Shown: positions 26,803-36,397 of the stretch, piece by piece
Position numbering within the stretch: position 1 is the first letter of the stretch
How the letters are laid out: each line of letters starts with the position of its first letter
Assembly (NCBI GenBank): GCA_017962375.1
Contig: JAGCVJ010000010.1
Location: forward strand, 124,001-188,000
Length of the DNA stretch: 64,000 nt
DNA from: Bacteroidales bacterium
GTDB lineage: Bacteria; Bacteroidota; Bacteroidia; Bacteroidales; UBA932
Reading direction: 5' to 3'
Notes under the pieces: generated by a model
The model's database searches: none
Told to the model about the DNA's origin: nothing
The model's input: the letters and a program-made list of their open reading frames with translations, nothing else
Position numbers and translations under genes: made by a program

Positions 26803-28941
26803 TTACCTGCTGTAGCCCCTCTTGTACGGATTTCCCTCAAAATAATTGATATAGGCCTGGATTGCGGTGCGTGTGCCGCCCGGAGTAGGGTAGTCTCCGC
26901 TGAAGTACCAGTCGCCCTGGTTTTGAGGGCACGCCCTATGCAGATTCTCTATTGTCTGGAACACCACTTTCACCTTGCACTTGAGCCCTTCCGGCGTTAC
27001 CAGCTCAGCAATCTTTGCCGCTATTTCTTCATCTGTAAATGGCGCGTATATTTCTTTCACATAATTGTACACGATATTCTTTCCACCACCACACACACTG
27101 CCACCTGCAGCACAAGCAGCACCTTTCCGCCTCGTCTTAGCATGCAATACATCATACGACGTACTCCAATACTCTTCTAGTGGCCTCTTCTCCGCTTCCT
27201 TGCACTTGGCGTACACATCGCTCAGCACCTTCTCCATTCCTCTTTCCTTGATCAGCGCCACCGCCGCGTTAAACGCAATAAACTCTCCCATCCTGCTCAT
27301 GTCTATGCCGTAGCAGTCAGGATACCTGATCTGTGGAGACGATGATATGATGATAATCTCCTTAGGCTCAAGCCTTGACAGTATGCTTATAATGCTCTGC
27401 TTGAGCGTGGTTCCTCTCACAATGCTGTCATCTATCACCGCTATTGAGTCCACTCCCGGCCTTATGCTGTTGTATGTTATGTCATACACGTGCGCTGCCA
27501 TGTCATTCCTGGTGCTTCCTTCTGCAATAAAGGTTCTCATCTTGATATCCTTTATCGCCAGTTTCTCGCTCCTTACTTTATGTCCGAGTATCTCTTGAAT
27601 CTTCTCTGTCACACATGAACTTTCACCGCCAACACATGCGCCCTCATCATCACAACATTTATCATCGATATCCTTCCTGCAAAGCGTCTCAAACTCAGAA
27701 TCCGCACCTGATCCCGACCCAGCAGACTCAACACCGCCTATCAATCCGCTTATCCTCGCAAGCTTCTGCTTGTCAAGATATTCGTTTAGGCCCTCCAGCA
27801 TTCCAAAGAACGCCACTTCCGCCGTGTTAGGAATGAAGGAGAACACTGTGTTGTCCAGCCCCGGCACAGTTTCCAGAATCTGCGGCGTGAGCAGCCGGCC
27901 GAGCATCTTCCTCTCCTTATATATATCAGCGTCGCTTCCTCTTGAAAAGTAGATCCTCTCAAACGAGCACGGCCTCGGGTTGGCCGGCTTCACCAGGCAG
28001 CTGATGTTGTACTTTCCGTCTTTGTGCACGGTGATAGCCTCTCCCGGCTGCAGCACCTGCACTTTTTCATACTTCACGTTCAGCGCCGTCTGTATGGCGG
28101 CTCTCTCTGATGCCGCTACAACCACCTCATCATCAATATAATAGAAGCACGGCCTTATGCCCCACCTGTCACGGAACACAAAGCTCTCTCCGCTTCCGGT
28201 TGCTCCCACAATGCAGAACCCTCCGTCCCACGTTCTTGACGCGTCTGCAATTACGCCTTCCACGTCTATGTTATCTTCTATCTTGGCGTTCAGGTCTTCT
28301 CCCGCAAGCCCTTCTTTCTTGAACTTGCGGTACAGGTCAGAGTGGTTCTCGTCCAGCAGCGCTCCCATCTGTTCCAGAATCAAGAACGTGTCGGCATCGC
28401 TTCTCGGATGCTGCCCCTGGCCCTGCACCATTGTTGCAAACAGCTCTTTCTCGTTGGTTATGTTGAAGTTGCCCGCCAGGCACAGATTCCTGTTCCTCCA
28501 GTTGTTCCTCCTGAGAAACGGATGCACATAGCTCATTCCGCTCCTTCCTGTAGTTGAGTATCTCAGATGCCCTATGTAAACCTCTCCCACATACGGCAGA
28601 TCATATTCAGTAACTCCCTGACTGCCACCCGCAACTCCAACATCATTCTCCGCTTCCTTCCTCGCCTGATCCACTTCCTTACCCACATTCGCAAAGCACT
28701 CCTGTATCGCCGTGTTTCCCAGCGCCCTCTGGCGGAAGATATACTCGGTTCCAGGCTTTGCGTTGATCTTCACGCACGCCAGTCCGGCTCCTTCCTGCCC
28801 CCTGTTGTGCTGCTTTTCCATCATCAGGTAGAGCTTGTTTAGCCCGTACGTTACCGAGCCGTATTTTTCCTGGTAGTAAGAAAGAGGTTTGAGCAGGCGG
28901 ATAAGCACCACGCCGCATTCGTGTTTGATCTGATCGCTCAT
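26803..28941 (-). CDS. purF: Amidophosphoribosyltransferase with extra Cys-rich segments
   Basis: A 712-residue protein. ATG 28941 (MSDQIKHECGVV) is chosen because the upstream in-frame codons cross a -7 box. Cys9 fits the N-terminal nucleophile left after propeptide removal; glutaminase segments RGQEGAGLA and IGHLRYSTTGRS follow. The PRPP loop is IAVIDDSIVRGTTLKQ. It makes phosphoribosylamine, the first step of purine synthesis. It is longer than the usual 470-630 residues: a Cys-rich insert lies near residues 415-445 (KDIDDKCCDDEGACVGG) and another near 610-625 (AACAAGGSVCGGG). Confidence 0.9.
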   Translation of the reverse strand: MSDQIKHECGVVLIRLLKPLSYYQEKYGSVTYGLNKLYLMMEKQHNRGQEGAGLACVKINAKPGTEYIFRQRALGNTAIQECFANVGKEVDQARKEAENDVGVAGGSQGVTEYDLPYVGEVYIGHLRYSTTGRSGMSYVHPFLRRNNWRNRNLCLAGNFNITNEKELFATMVQGQGQHPRSDADTFLILEQMGALLDENHSDLYRKFKKEGLAGEDLNAKIEDNIDVEGVIADASRTWDGGFCIVGATGSGESFVFRDRWGIRPCFYYIDDEVVVAASERAAIQTALNVKYEKVQVLQPGEAITVHKDGKYNISCLVKPANPRPCSFERIYFSRGSDADIYKERKMLGRLLTPQILETVPGLDNTVFSFIPNTAEVAFFGMLEGLNEYLDKQKLARISGLIGGVESAGSGSGADSEFETLCRKDIDDKCCDDEGACVGGESSCVTEKIQEILGHKVRSEKLAIKDIKMRTFIAEGSTRNDMAAHVYDITYNSIRPGVDSIAVIDDSIVRGTTLKQSIISILSRLEPKEIIIISSSPQIRYPDCYGIDMSRMGEFIAFNAAVALIKERGMEKVLSDVYAKCKEAEKRPLEEYWSTSYDVLHAKTRRKGAACAAGGSVCGGGKNIVYNYVKEIYAPFTDEEIAAKIAELVTPEGLKCKVKVVFQTIENLHRACPQNQGDWYFSGDYPTPGGTRTAIQAYINYFEGNPYKRGYSR

Positions 28942-28963
28942 AAGGAAAGAGAAAAACTTTCTG

Positions 28964-28971
28964 CAAATGTA
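28964..28971 (-). promoter_or_regulatory. -7 element of purF
   Basis: Minus-strand TACATTTG, exact TAnnTTTG, 22 bp before the purF start chosen here. No clear -33 box. Confidence 0.5.
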
Positions 28972-29020
28972 ATGCATTTTTCCATAGGATTGGCTTAGAA
29001 GCAAATTAATATCATAAAGA

Positions 29021-29051
29021 TTGCATAATAATTGCAAAATGATTATATTTG
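29021..29051 (+). promoter_or_regulatory. Promoter of the RelB/PIN operon
   Basis: TTG (29021-29023), 20-bp spacer, TATATTTG (29044-29051); the antitoxin start is 19 bp further on. Confidence 0.65.
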
Positions 29052-29070
29052 CATACGAAAACACACGATT

Positions 29071-29364
29071 ATGGGACAAACAGCAATGACAATCCGTATG
29101 GATAGTGACTTGAAAGTGCAATTTGACGCACTTTGCGTTGAGTTCGGTATGAGCGCGAATACCGCATTCAACATATTTGCGAGAACGGTTGTCAGAAACC
29201 GTAAGATACCTTTCATTATTGAAGCACCTTCAAAGGAAGAAGTCCTTGCAAGAGGACGTGCTGCAATAGATGAACTGCGTAGAATTGCTTCAGAAAACGG
29301 CCTTTCTGGGATGACGCTGGAGGAGATTAATGAGGAGATCAGATTGGCACGTGAAGGGAAATGA
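29071..29364 (+). CDS. RelB/DinJ-family antitoxin
   Basis: A 97-residue protein. The N-terminal MTIRMDSDLKVQFDALCVEFG and MSANTAFNIFARTVV form the RHH dimerisation and DNA-binding domain typical of RelB/DinJ antitoxins. The C-terminal part is acidic and helical and presumably wraps the toxin. It overlaps the downstream toxin gene by 4 bp (ATGA), indicating coupled translation. ATG 29071 is used because upstream codons lie within the promoter. Confidence 0.9.
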   Translation: MGQTAMTIRMDSDLKVQFDALCVEFGMSANTAFNIFARTVVRNRKIPFIIEAPSKEEVLARGRAAIDELRRIASENGLSGMTLEEINEEIRLAREGK

Positions 29365-29780
29365 AAGTATTTGCAGTAATTGACACTAATGTTATAGTGT
29401 CCGCTCTTTTGAGCCCACTACAAGATTCGGCAACAGTTATCATCCGAGAAAAAATCGAAGACGGAACGGTTGTGCCTCTTTTCAATGACGAGATACTGAA
29501 CGAGTACAAAACGGTATTGTCACGTTCAAAATTCGGTTTCCCTGAATGCCTGGTTATAGAACTGTTGGAAACTATCAGGCATCAAGGCTTGTCTATGGAG
29601 AGAACAAAGACAAACGAATCCTTTATAGATATCAATGATATAGTGTTTTACGAGGTAGCTCTCTCAAAAGAAGGGTCTTACCTTGTAACTGGAAACATCA
29701 GGCATTATCCGAGGAGCCCTATAGTTGTCACTCCTTCGCAACTGCTGAAAATCATATCTGATTCTATTGAATCCAGTTAA
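29361..29780 (+). CDS. PIN-domain toxin (putative RNase)
   Basis: A 139-residue PIN protein. The first acidic residue is Asp8 in VIDTNVIVSALL; further conserved acidic residues are in the middle (NDEILNEY) and in DINDIVFYEVAL; TGNIRHYP closes the domain. This matches the PIN_3-type group of toxins (putative toxin-antitoxin system, PIN family), Mg-dependent RNases. Pairing of a RelB/DinJ-type antitoxin with a PIN toxin, rather than RelE/YafQ, is a known but less common combination. Confidence 0.88.
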   Translation: MKVFAVIDTNVIVSALLSPLQDSATVIIREKIEDGTVVPLFNDEILNEYKTVLSRSKFGFPECLVIELLETIRHQGLSMERTKTNESFIDINDIVFYEVALSKEGSYLVTGNIRHYPRSPIVVTPSQLLKIISDSIESS

Positions 29781-29841
29781 CCGATGCTTTCTCATCGATT
29801 GCTTTGCGCTTTTCTCAAGTATCCCGTTTCTGTCTTTTTTG

Positions 29842-29849
29842 TATATTTG
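29842..29849 (+). promoter_or_regulatory. -7 element of the phosphoglucomutase gene
   Basis: TATATTTG, 20 bp before the ATG at 29870. No clear -33 box. Confidence 0.45.
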
Positions 29850-29869
29850 AGAAATCAAACGCAAAAGTT

Positions 29870-31705
29870 ATGGATGAGAGAATAATTCAAGTGGCCAAGA
29901 GTTGGCTCAGCGACGGTTATGATGAAGAAACACGGAAAGAAGTCCAGAGGCTTCTGGACGGCGACCCTAAAGAACTGGAGGACGCGTTCTACAAGACGCT
30001 GGAGTTCGGGACAGGCGGCCTTAGAGGCATAATGGGCGCCGGAAGCAACCGCATGAACCGCTACACGGTAGGCATGGCCACCCAGGGCTTTGCCAACTAC
30101 CTCAAGCAGTGCTTCGGCCAGCTCAGGCAGATAAGAGTTGCCATTTCTCACGACTGCCGCAACAACTCGGCCAATTTCGCCAGGATTGTGGCAGAGATTT
30201 TCGAGGCCAACGGCTTCCTCGTTTACCTTACCAAGGAGCTCAGGCCAACCCCGGAACTCAGCTACGCCATCCGCTACTACGGATGCCAGGGCGGAGTAAT
30301 GGTAACCGCCTCCCACAACCCTAAGATCTACAACGGCTATAAGGCCTACTGGTCTGATGGAGCGCAAGTTATAGCCCCACACGACAAGAACATCATAGCT
30401 GAGGTGAACAAGATCACCGACATCTCCCAGGTGAAGTGGCACAAGGCTGAACCTGCCGAGAACGCCATCGAAAACGCAACCGCCACTCCAGACCAAGCAG
30501 CCAACAACGCAGATCATATTCTCACCAACGCCGAACTAGCCGAACTTAACGGCAAGGGCAAGATAGTAATGGTAGGGGAAAAGCTGGACGAAGTCTATCT
30601 GAAAGACCTCTCCACCCTGCACCTTTCCCCGGAGAGCGTAAAGAGGCATCACGATATGCCGATAGTCTACACACCGCTCCACGGCTGCGGCGTGAAGATA
30701 GTGCCGAGAGCCCTGAGGGAAATGGGCTTCACCAACGTGCATCTGGTAGAGGAGCAGTGCGTAAACAGCGGAGATTTCCCAACCGTGCAGAGCCCTAATC
30801 CAGAGGAGCCTACAGCCATGAAGATGGCCCTTGACCTGGCAGACCAGGTAGGGGCAGAAGTAGTCTGCGCCTCAGACCCTGACGCAGACCGCTGCGGCAT
30901 GGCGGTCCGCAACTCCGAGGGCACGATGGTGCTGCTTAACGGCAACCAGATGAACTGCATCCTTACATATTATATGCTTAGGCGCTGGAAGGATCTTGGC
31001 CGCTTGGATAAAGACGCCACAGCCAGCAACACAAACAACAATTCTCTCGACAACCGCTTCCCGTACATAATCAAGACCATCGTCACCTCCAACATAATGA
31101 GCGATATAGCAGACTACTTCGGAGTGAAGTGGTACAACGTGCTCACCGGCTTCAAGAACATAGCCGAGGTAATCTACCACAACGAGGGCAAAGGCATCTA
31201 TGTATGCGGCGGCGAGGAAAGCTTCGGCTTTGCGGTAGGAGAGTATGTAAGAGACAAGGACAGCCCTATAACCGTCTCGCTTATTTGTGAATGCGCCGCC
31301 TGGTGCAAAGACTCCGGCATCACTCTCTGGGAGCTTCTGCAGCACATTTACCACCTCTTCGGAGAGAGGAAGGACTGGCTCCGCAGCTACACCTTCCCTG
31401 GCATCGAGGGCAAGAAGAAGATCGACTCCCTTGTTGAGCGTTTCCGCCAGAACCCTCCTAAGGACATTGCAGGCAGCCCGATAGTGGAGTTCCGCGATTA
31501 TCTCCAGCAAGACTATTACGCCCCTGAGGTGAAGCTCGCCAAGAGCAACGTGCTCCAGTATATTGCCCAGGACGGAACGGTTGTATCTCTCAGGCCGTCA
31601 GGCACTGAGCCAAAGATCAAGTTCTACTTCAACCTCCGCTGCAACCCTGGCGAAGACGTTGAGGCAAAGGCCGCTGCCATAGACGCCCAGTTCAAAGTTG
31701 AGTAG
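29870..31705 (+). CDS. Phosphoglucomutase/phosphomannomutase
   Basis: A 611-residue alpha-D-phosphohexomutase. The phosphoserine loop is TASHNPKIYNGYKAYW at about residue 147, the metal loop is DPDADRCGMAV, the sugar-binding loop is GGEESFGF and the C-terminal phosphate-binding loop is RPSGTEPKIKFY. Length fits the long Pgm (YbbT/PgcA-like) group of Bacteroidales. Interconverts hexose 1- and 6-phosphates and so feeds the nucleotide-sugar routes in this window. A loop around residues 200-220 is Ala/Asn-rich. It is 19 bp from the permease gene. Confidence 0.93.
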   Translation: MDERIIQVAKSWLSDGYDEETRKEVQRLLDGDPKELEDAFYKTLEFGTGGLRGIMGAGSNRMNRYTVGMATQGFANYLKQCFGQLRQIRVAISHDCRNNSANFARIVAEIFEANGFLVYLTKELRPTPELSYAIRYYGCQGGVMVTASHNPKIYNGYKAYWSDGAQVIAPHDKNIIAEVNKITDISQVKWHKAEPAENAIENATATPDQAANNADHILTNAELAELNGKGKIVMVGEKLDEVYLKDLSTLHLSPESVKRHHDMPIVYTPLHGCGVKIVPRALREMGFTNVHLVEEQCVNSGDFPTVQSPNPEEPTAMKMALDLADQVGAEVVCASDPDADRCGMAVRNSEGTMVLLNGNQMNCILTYYMLRRWKDLGRLDKDATASNTNNNSLDNRFPYIIKTIVTSNIMSDIADYFGVKWYNVLTGFKNIAEVIYHNEGKGIYVCGGEESFGFAVGEYVRDKDSPITVSLICECAAWCKDSGITLWELLQHIYHLFGERKDWLRSYTFPGIEGKKKIDSLVERFRQNPPKDIAGSPIVEFRDYLQQDYYAPEVKLAKSNVLQYIAQDGTVVSLRPSGTEPKIKFYFNLRCNPGEDVEAKAAAIDAQFKVE

Positions 31706-31724
31706 CAAAATAAACAGAACCAAC

Positions 31725-32945
31725 ATGGAAAAGAAACTCGGATTCAACAGAGTAGGACTGCTGGCCATCATTATGATGTTCTGGTTTGTGATTTCCTTCA
31801 TAACCAACATCCTGGGCCCGCTGATTCCGGACATAATTCACAAGTTCAATCTTGAAAAGCTCACCCTGGCAGGCTTCATCCCCACATCTTTCTTCGTGGC
31901 ATACGCGGTAATGAGCATACCTGCCGGCCTGATGATAGAGAAATGGGGCGAGAAAGTGGTGCTGTTCATCGGCTTTCTGATGCCGCTGATAGGCTCCCTT
32001 CTTTTCGCCTTCTTCCACAACTATCCGGTGCTGCTTGTTTCCTGCTTTATCATAGGTCTGGGAATGGCTATGCTCCAGACAGTTATGAACCCTCTCCAGA
32101 GGACTGTGGGCGGCGAGGAAAACTACGCCTTTGTGGGTGACTGCAGCCAGGTGGTTTTCTCTCTGGCTTCCTTTGTGAGCCCACTGGTTTTCACGTATTA
32201 TGTTGTGCATCCTATGAGCTTTGCTCCTGAGGGCCTTCCGTGGATTTCTCTCTACTTCCTGTTCGCCTTCATTCTGATTGCCATGCTGATTGTGGTGCTT
32301 ATCACCCGCTTCCCTAAGATCGAGCTCAAGGCAGACGAAAAGAGCGGCAGCAAGTCTTCCTATTTCGAGCTTTTTGGCCAGACCAAGGTTTGGCTTTTCG
32401 CAATCGGCCTGTTCTTCTATGTATCTACGGAGCAGGGCATTGCCAACAACATCAGCCTCTTCCTTGAGCGCTACCACGGCTTTGACCCTCACACCGTTGG
32501 CGCATCCTGTGTTGCCTGGTTCTGGGGCAGCATGCTCATTGGCTGCGTCCTGGGTCTTCTCCTTCTTAAGCTGATAGACTCCAAGGCTCTTCTGAAGATC
32601 TGCTGCACTCTTGCCATCACCTTGCTTGCAATTGGCTTGTTCTCAAACGGCAGCATTGCCCGCTATGCTCTTCCTGCCGTTGGTTTTGCCATGAGCCTTA
32701 TGTACCCGATCATCTTCTCTCTGGCCCTGAACTCTGTTACCAAGCATCACGGCTCTTTTGCCGGCATTATGTGCTCTGCCATTGTTGGCGGCGCCATCGG
32801 CCCTCTTCTTGTTGGCCTTCTCAGCGACGCCACCTCTTCTCTTCGCACCGGCATGTGCCTGATATTCGTGTTTATAGCCTACATCCTTTTCATTGCTTTC
32901 TGGGCCAACCCGATTGTAAAAAACAAGCTGATTACAAACAAGTAA
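31725..32945 (+). CDS. MFS sugar permease, FHS/FucP-like family
   Basis: A 406-residue membrane protein with 12 hydrophobic segments and a central loop near residues 195-215. Features of the fucose-galactose-glucose:H+ symporter group include FVAYAVMSIPAGLMIEKWG at TM2-TM3 and GLGMAMLQTVMNPLQ. ATG 31725 is chosen because it follows the pgm stop without overlap. It is co-directional with the phosphoglucomutase gene, suggesting sugar uptake coupled to hexose-phosphate metabolism. The substrate (fucose, glucose or GlcNAc) cannot be read. Confidence 0.87.
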   Translation: MEKKLGFNRVGLLAIIMMFWFVISFITNILGPLIPDIIHKFNLEKLTLAGFIPTSFFVAYAVMSIPAGLMIEKWGEKVVLFIGFLMPLIGSLLFAFFHNYPVLLVSCFIIGLGMAMLQTVMNPLQRTVGGEENYAFVGDCSQVVFSLASFVSPLVFTYYVVHPMSFAPEGLPWISLYFLFAFILIAMLIVVLITRFPKIELKADEKSGSKSSYFELFGQTKVWLFAIGLFFYVSTEQGIANNISLFLERYHGFDPHTVGASCVAWFWGSMLIGCVLGLLLLKLIDSKALLKICCTLAITLLAIGLFSNGSIARYALPAVGFAMSLMYPIIFSLALNSVTKHHGSFAGIMCSAIVGGAIGPLLVGLLSDATSSLRTGMCLIFVFIAYILFIAFWANPIVKNKLITNK

Positions 32946-32988
32946 ACCGCGGTTCATTTAGGTTCATTTAATACCGCAAAATAATGTT

Positions 32989-33023
32989 AAAATGCCCCGT
33001 CAATATACATGGCGGGGCGTTTT
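32989..33023 (+). terminator. Terminator after the sugar permease gene
   Basis: AAAATGCCCCG and CGGGGCGTTTT form an 11-bp stem with one G-T pair and a 13-nt loop, ending in TTTT. It separates the permease operon from the capsule locus. Confidence 0.85.
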
Positions 33024-33080
33024 GCTTTGTATGGCTTTCAATTCCTACGTTTTTTACTTTTTTCTTTTCAAGAAAAACAG

Positions 33081-33088
33081 TAAATTTG
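33081..33088 (+). promoter_or_regulatory. Candidate -7 element for the export operon
   Basis: TAAATTTG, 57 bp before the wza-like start. The upstream 20 bp are T-rich but contain no clean TTTG. I see no inverted repeats of the kind that flank invertible capsule promoters. Confidence 0.45.
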
Positions 33089-33145
33089 TTCGATAATGTA
33101 GTTTGCGCCTAAAAGCGAATATTAAATTTTGATAATAACATACTT

Positions 33146-33976
33146 ATGAGAAGAAAAATTTGCAAAAGAATTGCCGGCGGAGCTTGTGTTCTCCTAGCCG
33201 CATTCATGATGTTCTCGTGCTCTACGCCAACAAAGATTGCGTATTTCCAGGATACCGCAGGGCGTGACACCTCAATCCATCTTGCTCCGGCAACAATCCG
33301 ACTTCTTCCTGGCGACATGATTTCAATCATTGTCAACACCAAGGATCCGGAGTCTTCCGGAATCCTCAACCTACCGTATGTGACAAACAGGCTTGGTGCT
33401 TCCTCAAGAGAAGGAGCAGTTTCTAACCAGCAGATGTCCGGTTACACCCTGGATCCTCTTGGTGACATAGACTTCCCTATGATTGGCAAAATCCACCTGG
33501 CCGGTCTAACCAGAAGTGAGGCTGCCGCTGTAATCAAAAAGAAAATTATTGAATCTCATTATGCCACTCCTGAATTCAACCCAGTTGTTACCGTTGAGTT
33601 TATAAACCTGGGCATTTCAATTATGGGCGAAGTTGCACGTCCGGGCCACTTTTCTCTCAACAAGGACAACCTTAATATTCTGGACGCCCTTTCAATGGCA
33701 GGGGACCTCACAATCTACGGCAACCGCGAGAACGTGAGAGTAATCCGTACCGAAGGAGATATTCAGAGAACTTACAACGTAAATCTTACCAGCGCGGAAA
33801 GTACACTGAATTCTCCGGTGTACTTCCTCAAGCAGAACGATATCATTTATGTAGAACCTAATGAGGTTAAAATGAGGCAGTCTACCGTAAACGGCAACAA
33901 TGTCAGAAGCTCTTCTTTCTGGATTTCAGTTGCTTCGCTGCTCACCACAATAACCTTGTTTTTCATAAGAAAGTAA
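33146..33976 (+). CDS. Outer-membrane polysaccharide export protein (Wza-like lipoprotein)
   Basis: A 276-residue protein. Lipobox ending FSC (Cys25) after a hydrophobic signal. The N-terminal polysaccharide-export (PES) domain starts at IRLLPGDMISIIV and contains LGDIDFPMIGKIHLAGLT; an SLBB-like segment follows (ISIMGEVARPGHFSL). A C-terminal helix (WISVASLLTTITLFFI) probably crosses the outer membrane. It forms the export channel with the Wzc-like kinase encoded 3 bp downstream. Confidence 0.92.
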   Translation: MRRKICKRIAGGACVLLAAFMMFSCSTPTKIAYFQDTAGRDTSIHLAPATIRLLPGDMISIIVNTKDPESSGILNLPYVTNRLGASSREGAVSNQQMSGYTLDPLGDIDFPMIGKIHLAGLTRSEAAAVIKKKIIESHYATPEFNPVVTVEFINLGISIMGEVARPGHFSLNKDNLNILDALSMAGDLTIYGNRENVRVIRTEGDIQRTYNVNLTSAESTLNSPVYFLKQNDIIYVEPNEVKMRQSTVNGNNVRSSSFWISVASLLTTITLFFIRK

Positions 33977-33979
33977 TAT

Positions 33980-36397
33980 ATGGCACAGAACGAACAAGAA
34001 AACAGCATCAACATCAAAGATTTGGTGTTTGCCTGTCTAAGAAGATGGAAATGGTTTGTGCTGAGCGTAGCGCTATGCCTTTTCCTCGCTATAGTTTACA
34101 TAGTCCGTTACCAGCCTGAATACTCCCGCAAGGCAGAGGTTCAGATAAAGGAGGACAACCAGAGGCGCTCCACGGCCAGCATTGAGGGAATGACGGACTT
34201 CAGCCTCTTCCAGTCCAAGTCCAGCGTTTATGACGAAATCAAGGCCTTTGGCGCAAGAAGCACAATGCAGGAGGTTGTACGCCGCCTTCACCTAGATATG
34301 GACTATTCCACTCCGCTTCGTTTCCGAGAGAAAGTTCTATACGCAAACAACTTGCCTCTCACTGTTCAACTCCCGGATCTTACGGATATGGAGGGTGCAT
34401 ACTTTGAAATCAATTTCAAGGGAGACGGAAAGCTTCTCATGGATAGCTTCACTCACAACGGAGAAAAGGTTCCTGGCAGCGCAGAAGCAGTTCTCAACGG
34501 AACCGACACTCTTCTTGTTGACTCTCCAATAGGCAAGATAGTTATCCAGCCAAGCAAGGTCAATAATCCTGGCTTGAAAAAGATAATTGTCCGCAAGACT
34601 AGTCTCTACAGTGCTATTTCTAGATACCGCGGAGAACTCTCCACAGCTATCTCAGACAAGATGTCTAGAGTTATAACCCTCTCTGTCAAGGACCGCTCCA
34701 TTCCTAGAGCAGAGGATATTCTCAATACCCTAATCGGAGTTTACAACGAGAATTGGGTTAAGGACAAGAACCAGATTGCAAGAAGTACTTCCCTGTTCAT
34801 CAATGACCGTCTTGAGGTTATAGAGGATGAGCTTTCCAATGTAGATAGTGATGTGTCCTCATACAAGAGCCAGCAGATGATTCCTGACGTTGCCACTGCA
34901 GGTACAATGTACATGCAGCAGAGCGCCCAAATCCGCAACCAGCAGCAGGAACTCGGCAATGAGCTCTACATGGCAAAGTACATCCGCAACTATCTGACCA
35001 ATGATGACCGCAAGAACCAGGTTCTCCCTGCCAGCCTAGGCGGCAAGGGAACCGGCGTTGAAAACCAGATTAAGGAGTACAACGAAAAGCTCCTCTACCG
35101 AAACAACCTTGCATCTTCTACGAGCTCTGAAAACCCTTTGGTAAAAGAACTGGATCAGCAGCTGGGCAGTATGAGAGACGCTATCGTTTCTTCAGTTGAC
35201 AACCAGATTACTAACCTCAACACCCAGATGGGTACTTTGGCAAGGGCCGGCGCCCAAACTTCTGCAAGAATCTCCGCCAACCCGCAGCAGGCCAAGTACT
35301 TGCTCTCAGTTGAAAGAAAGCAAGCCGTTAAGCAGGCCATATACCTCTTCCTTCTCCAAAAGAGAGAGGAGAACGAGCTTAACCAGGCCTTTACTGCATA
35401 CAACACCCGTATCATAGATACCCCAAGCGGCGGCTTCGGTCCAGTGGCTCCTAAGAAAAATATGATACTTCTTGTAGCACTGCTTCTCGGTATCCTCATT
35501 CCTCTTGCCATCATCTACCTAATTGAAACCTTCTACAACAAAGTACGTGGCAAAGATGACCTTAAGGGCGTTTCCGCACCATTCCTTGGAGAGATTCCAT
35601 ACGCCTTCGAGCGTCCAAGCTGGGGTACCCGTATGTGGCATAAACTAATTGGCAAGAAAGAAGCTGAAAATGACCCTATAGTTGTTAAACCTGGCAACCG
35701 TAACGTAATAAACGAGGCTTTCCGAGTTTTGAGAACCAACCTTGAGTTCATGTCCCGCGGAGAGCATAAGGTTATAGCCGTTACTTCCTATAATCCAGGT
35801 TCCGGAAAGAGCTTTACCACAGTTAACTTGGCTGTGGCTCTCGCTATCAAGGACATTAAGGTGCTGATTATAGACGGTGACCTTCGCCATGCTTCTATGT
35901 CTTCATATTTCGGCAAGCCTCACACAGGACTCAGCAACTACCTCTCAAAGCGTACTGATGACCTAAACTCACTCATAATCAAGAGCGACAAGTACAAGAC
36001 TCTGGACTACATTCCTGTTGGTCCTATTCCGCCTAACCCAACCGAGCTTGTTGCCGATGACAGGTTTGCCCAGGCCATAGCCACCCTCAAGAAGGAATAT
36101 GAATACATCCTCATAGACTGCCCTCCTGTTGAGATTGTGGCTGACACCCAGATTATTGCAAGGTGCGCCGATATGACCATCTTCCTCGTAAGAGCCGGCC
36201 TGCTGGACAAGAGCATGCTTTCTGAGCTTGAGGACAACTACAAGAGCGGCAAGTACAACAACCTTGCTGTTATCCTCAATGGTACTGAGATGGCTTCAAA
36301 CGGACGCTACGGCTACCGCTACGGTTACAAGTACGGCTACCATTATGGCCACTATGGCTATTACGGTTCCGAGAAGGACAAAAAGGCTGAGGCTTAA
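33980..36397 (+). CDS. Wzc-like polysaccharide co-polymerase and BY-kinase
   Basis: An 805-residue protein. Wzz domain with a first transmembrane helix at about residues 20-40 and a second near 495-515, a long periplasmic coiled coil, and a cytoplasmic bacterial tyrosine kinase domain: Walker A SYNPGSGKSFTTVNLA near 607, Walker A' VLIIDGDLRHASM, Walker B YILIDCPPVE. The C-terminus is a Tyr/Gly cluster (about 10 Tyr in 25 residues) for autophosphorylation. It controls chain length and export with the Wza-like protein. Confidence 0.95.
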   Translation: MAQNEQENSINIKDLVFACLRRWKWFVLSVALCLFLAIVYIVRYQPEYSRKAEVQIKEDNQRRSTASIEGMTDFSLFQSKSSVYDEIKAFGARSTMQEVVRRLHLDMDYSTPLRFREKVLYANNLPLTVQLPDLTDMEGAYFEINFKGDGKLLMDSFTHNGEKVPGSAEAVLNGTDTLLVDSPIGKIVIQPSKVNNPGLKKIIVRKTSLYSAISRYRGELSTAISDKMSRVITLSVKDRSIPRAEDILNTLIGVYNENWVKDKNQIARSTSLFINDRLEVIEDELSNVDSDVSSYKSQQMIPDVATAGTMYMQQSAQIRNQQQELGNELYMAKYIRNYLTNDDRKNQVLPASLGGKGTGVENQIKEYNEKLLYRNNLASSTSSENPLVKELDQQLGSMRDAIVSSVDNQITNLNTQMGTLARAGAQTSARISANPQQAKYLLSVERKQAVKQAIYLFLLQKREENELNQAFTAYNTRIIDTPSGGFGPVAPKKNMILLVALLLGILIPLAIIYLIETFYNKVRGKDDLKGVSAPFLGEIPYAFERPSWGTRMWHKLIGKKEAENDPIVVKPGNRNVINEAFRVLRTNLEFMSRGEHKVIAVTSYNPGSGKSFTTVNLAVALAIKDIKVLIIDGDLRHASMSSYFGKPHTGLSNYLSKRTDDLNSLIIKSDKYKTLDYIPVGPIPPNPTELVADDRFAQAIATLKKEYEYILIDCPPVEIVADTQIIARCADMTIFLVRAGLLDKSMLSELEDNYKSGKYNNLAVILNGTEMASNGRYGYRYGYKYGYHYGHYGYYGSEKDKKAEA

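Noticed and set aside
33024-33145. Invertible capsule promoter
   Set aside because: No inverted repeats of 15 bp or more flank the promoter region and no recombinase gene is nearby.
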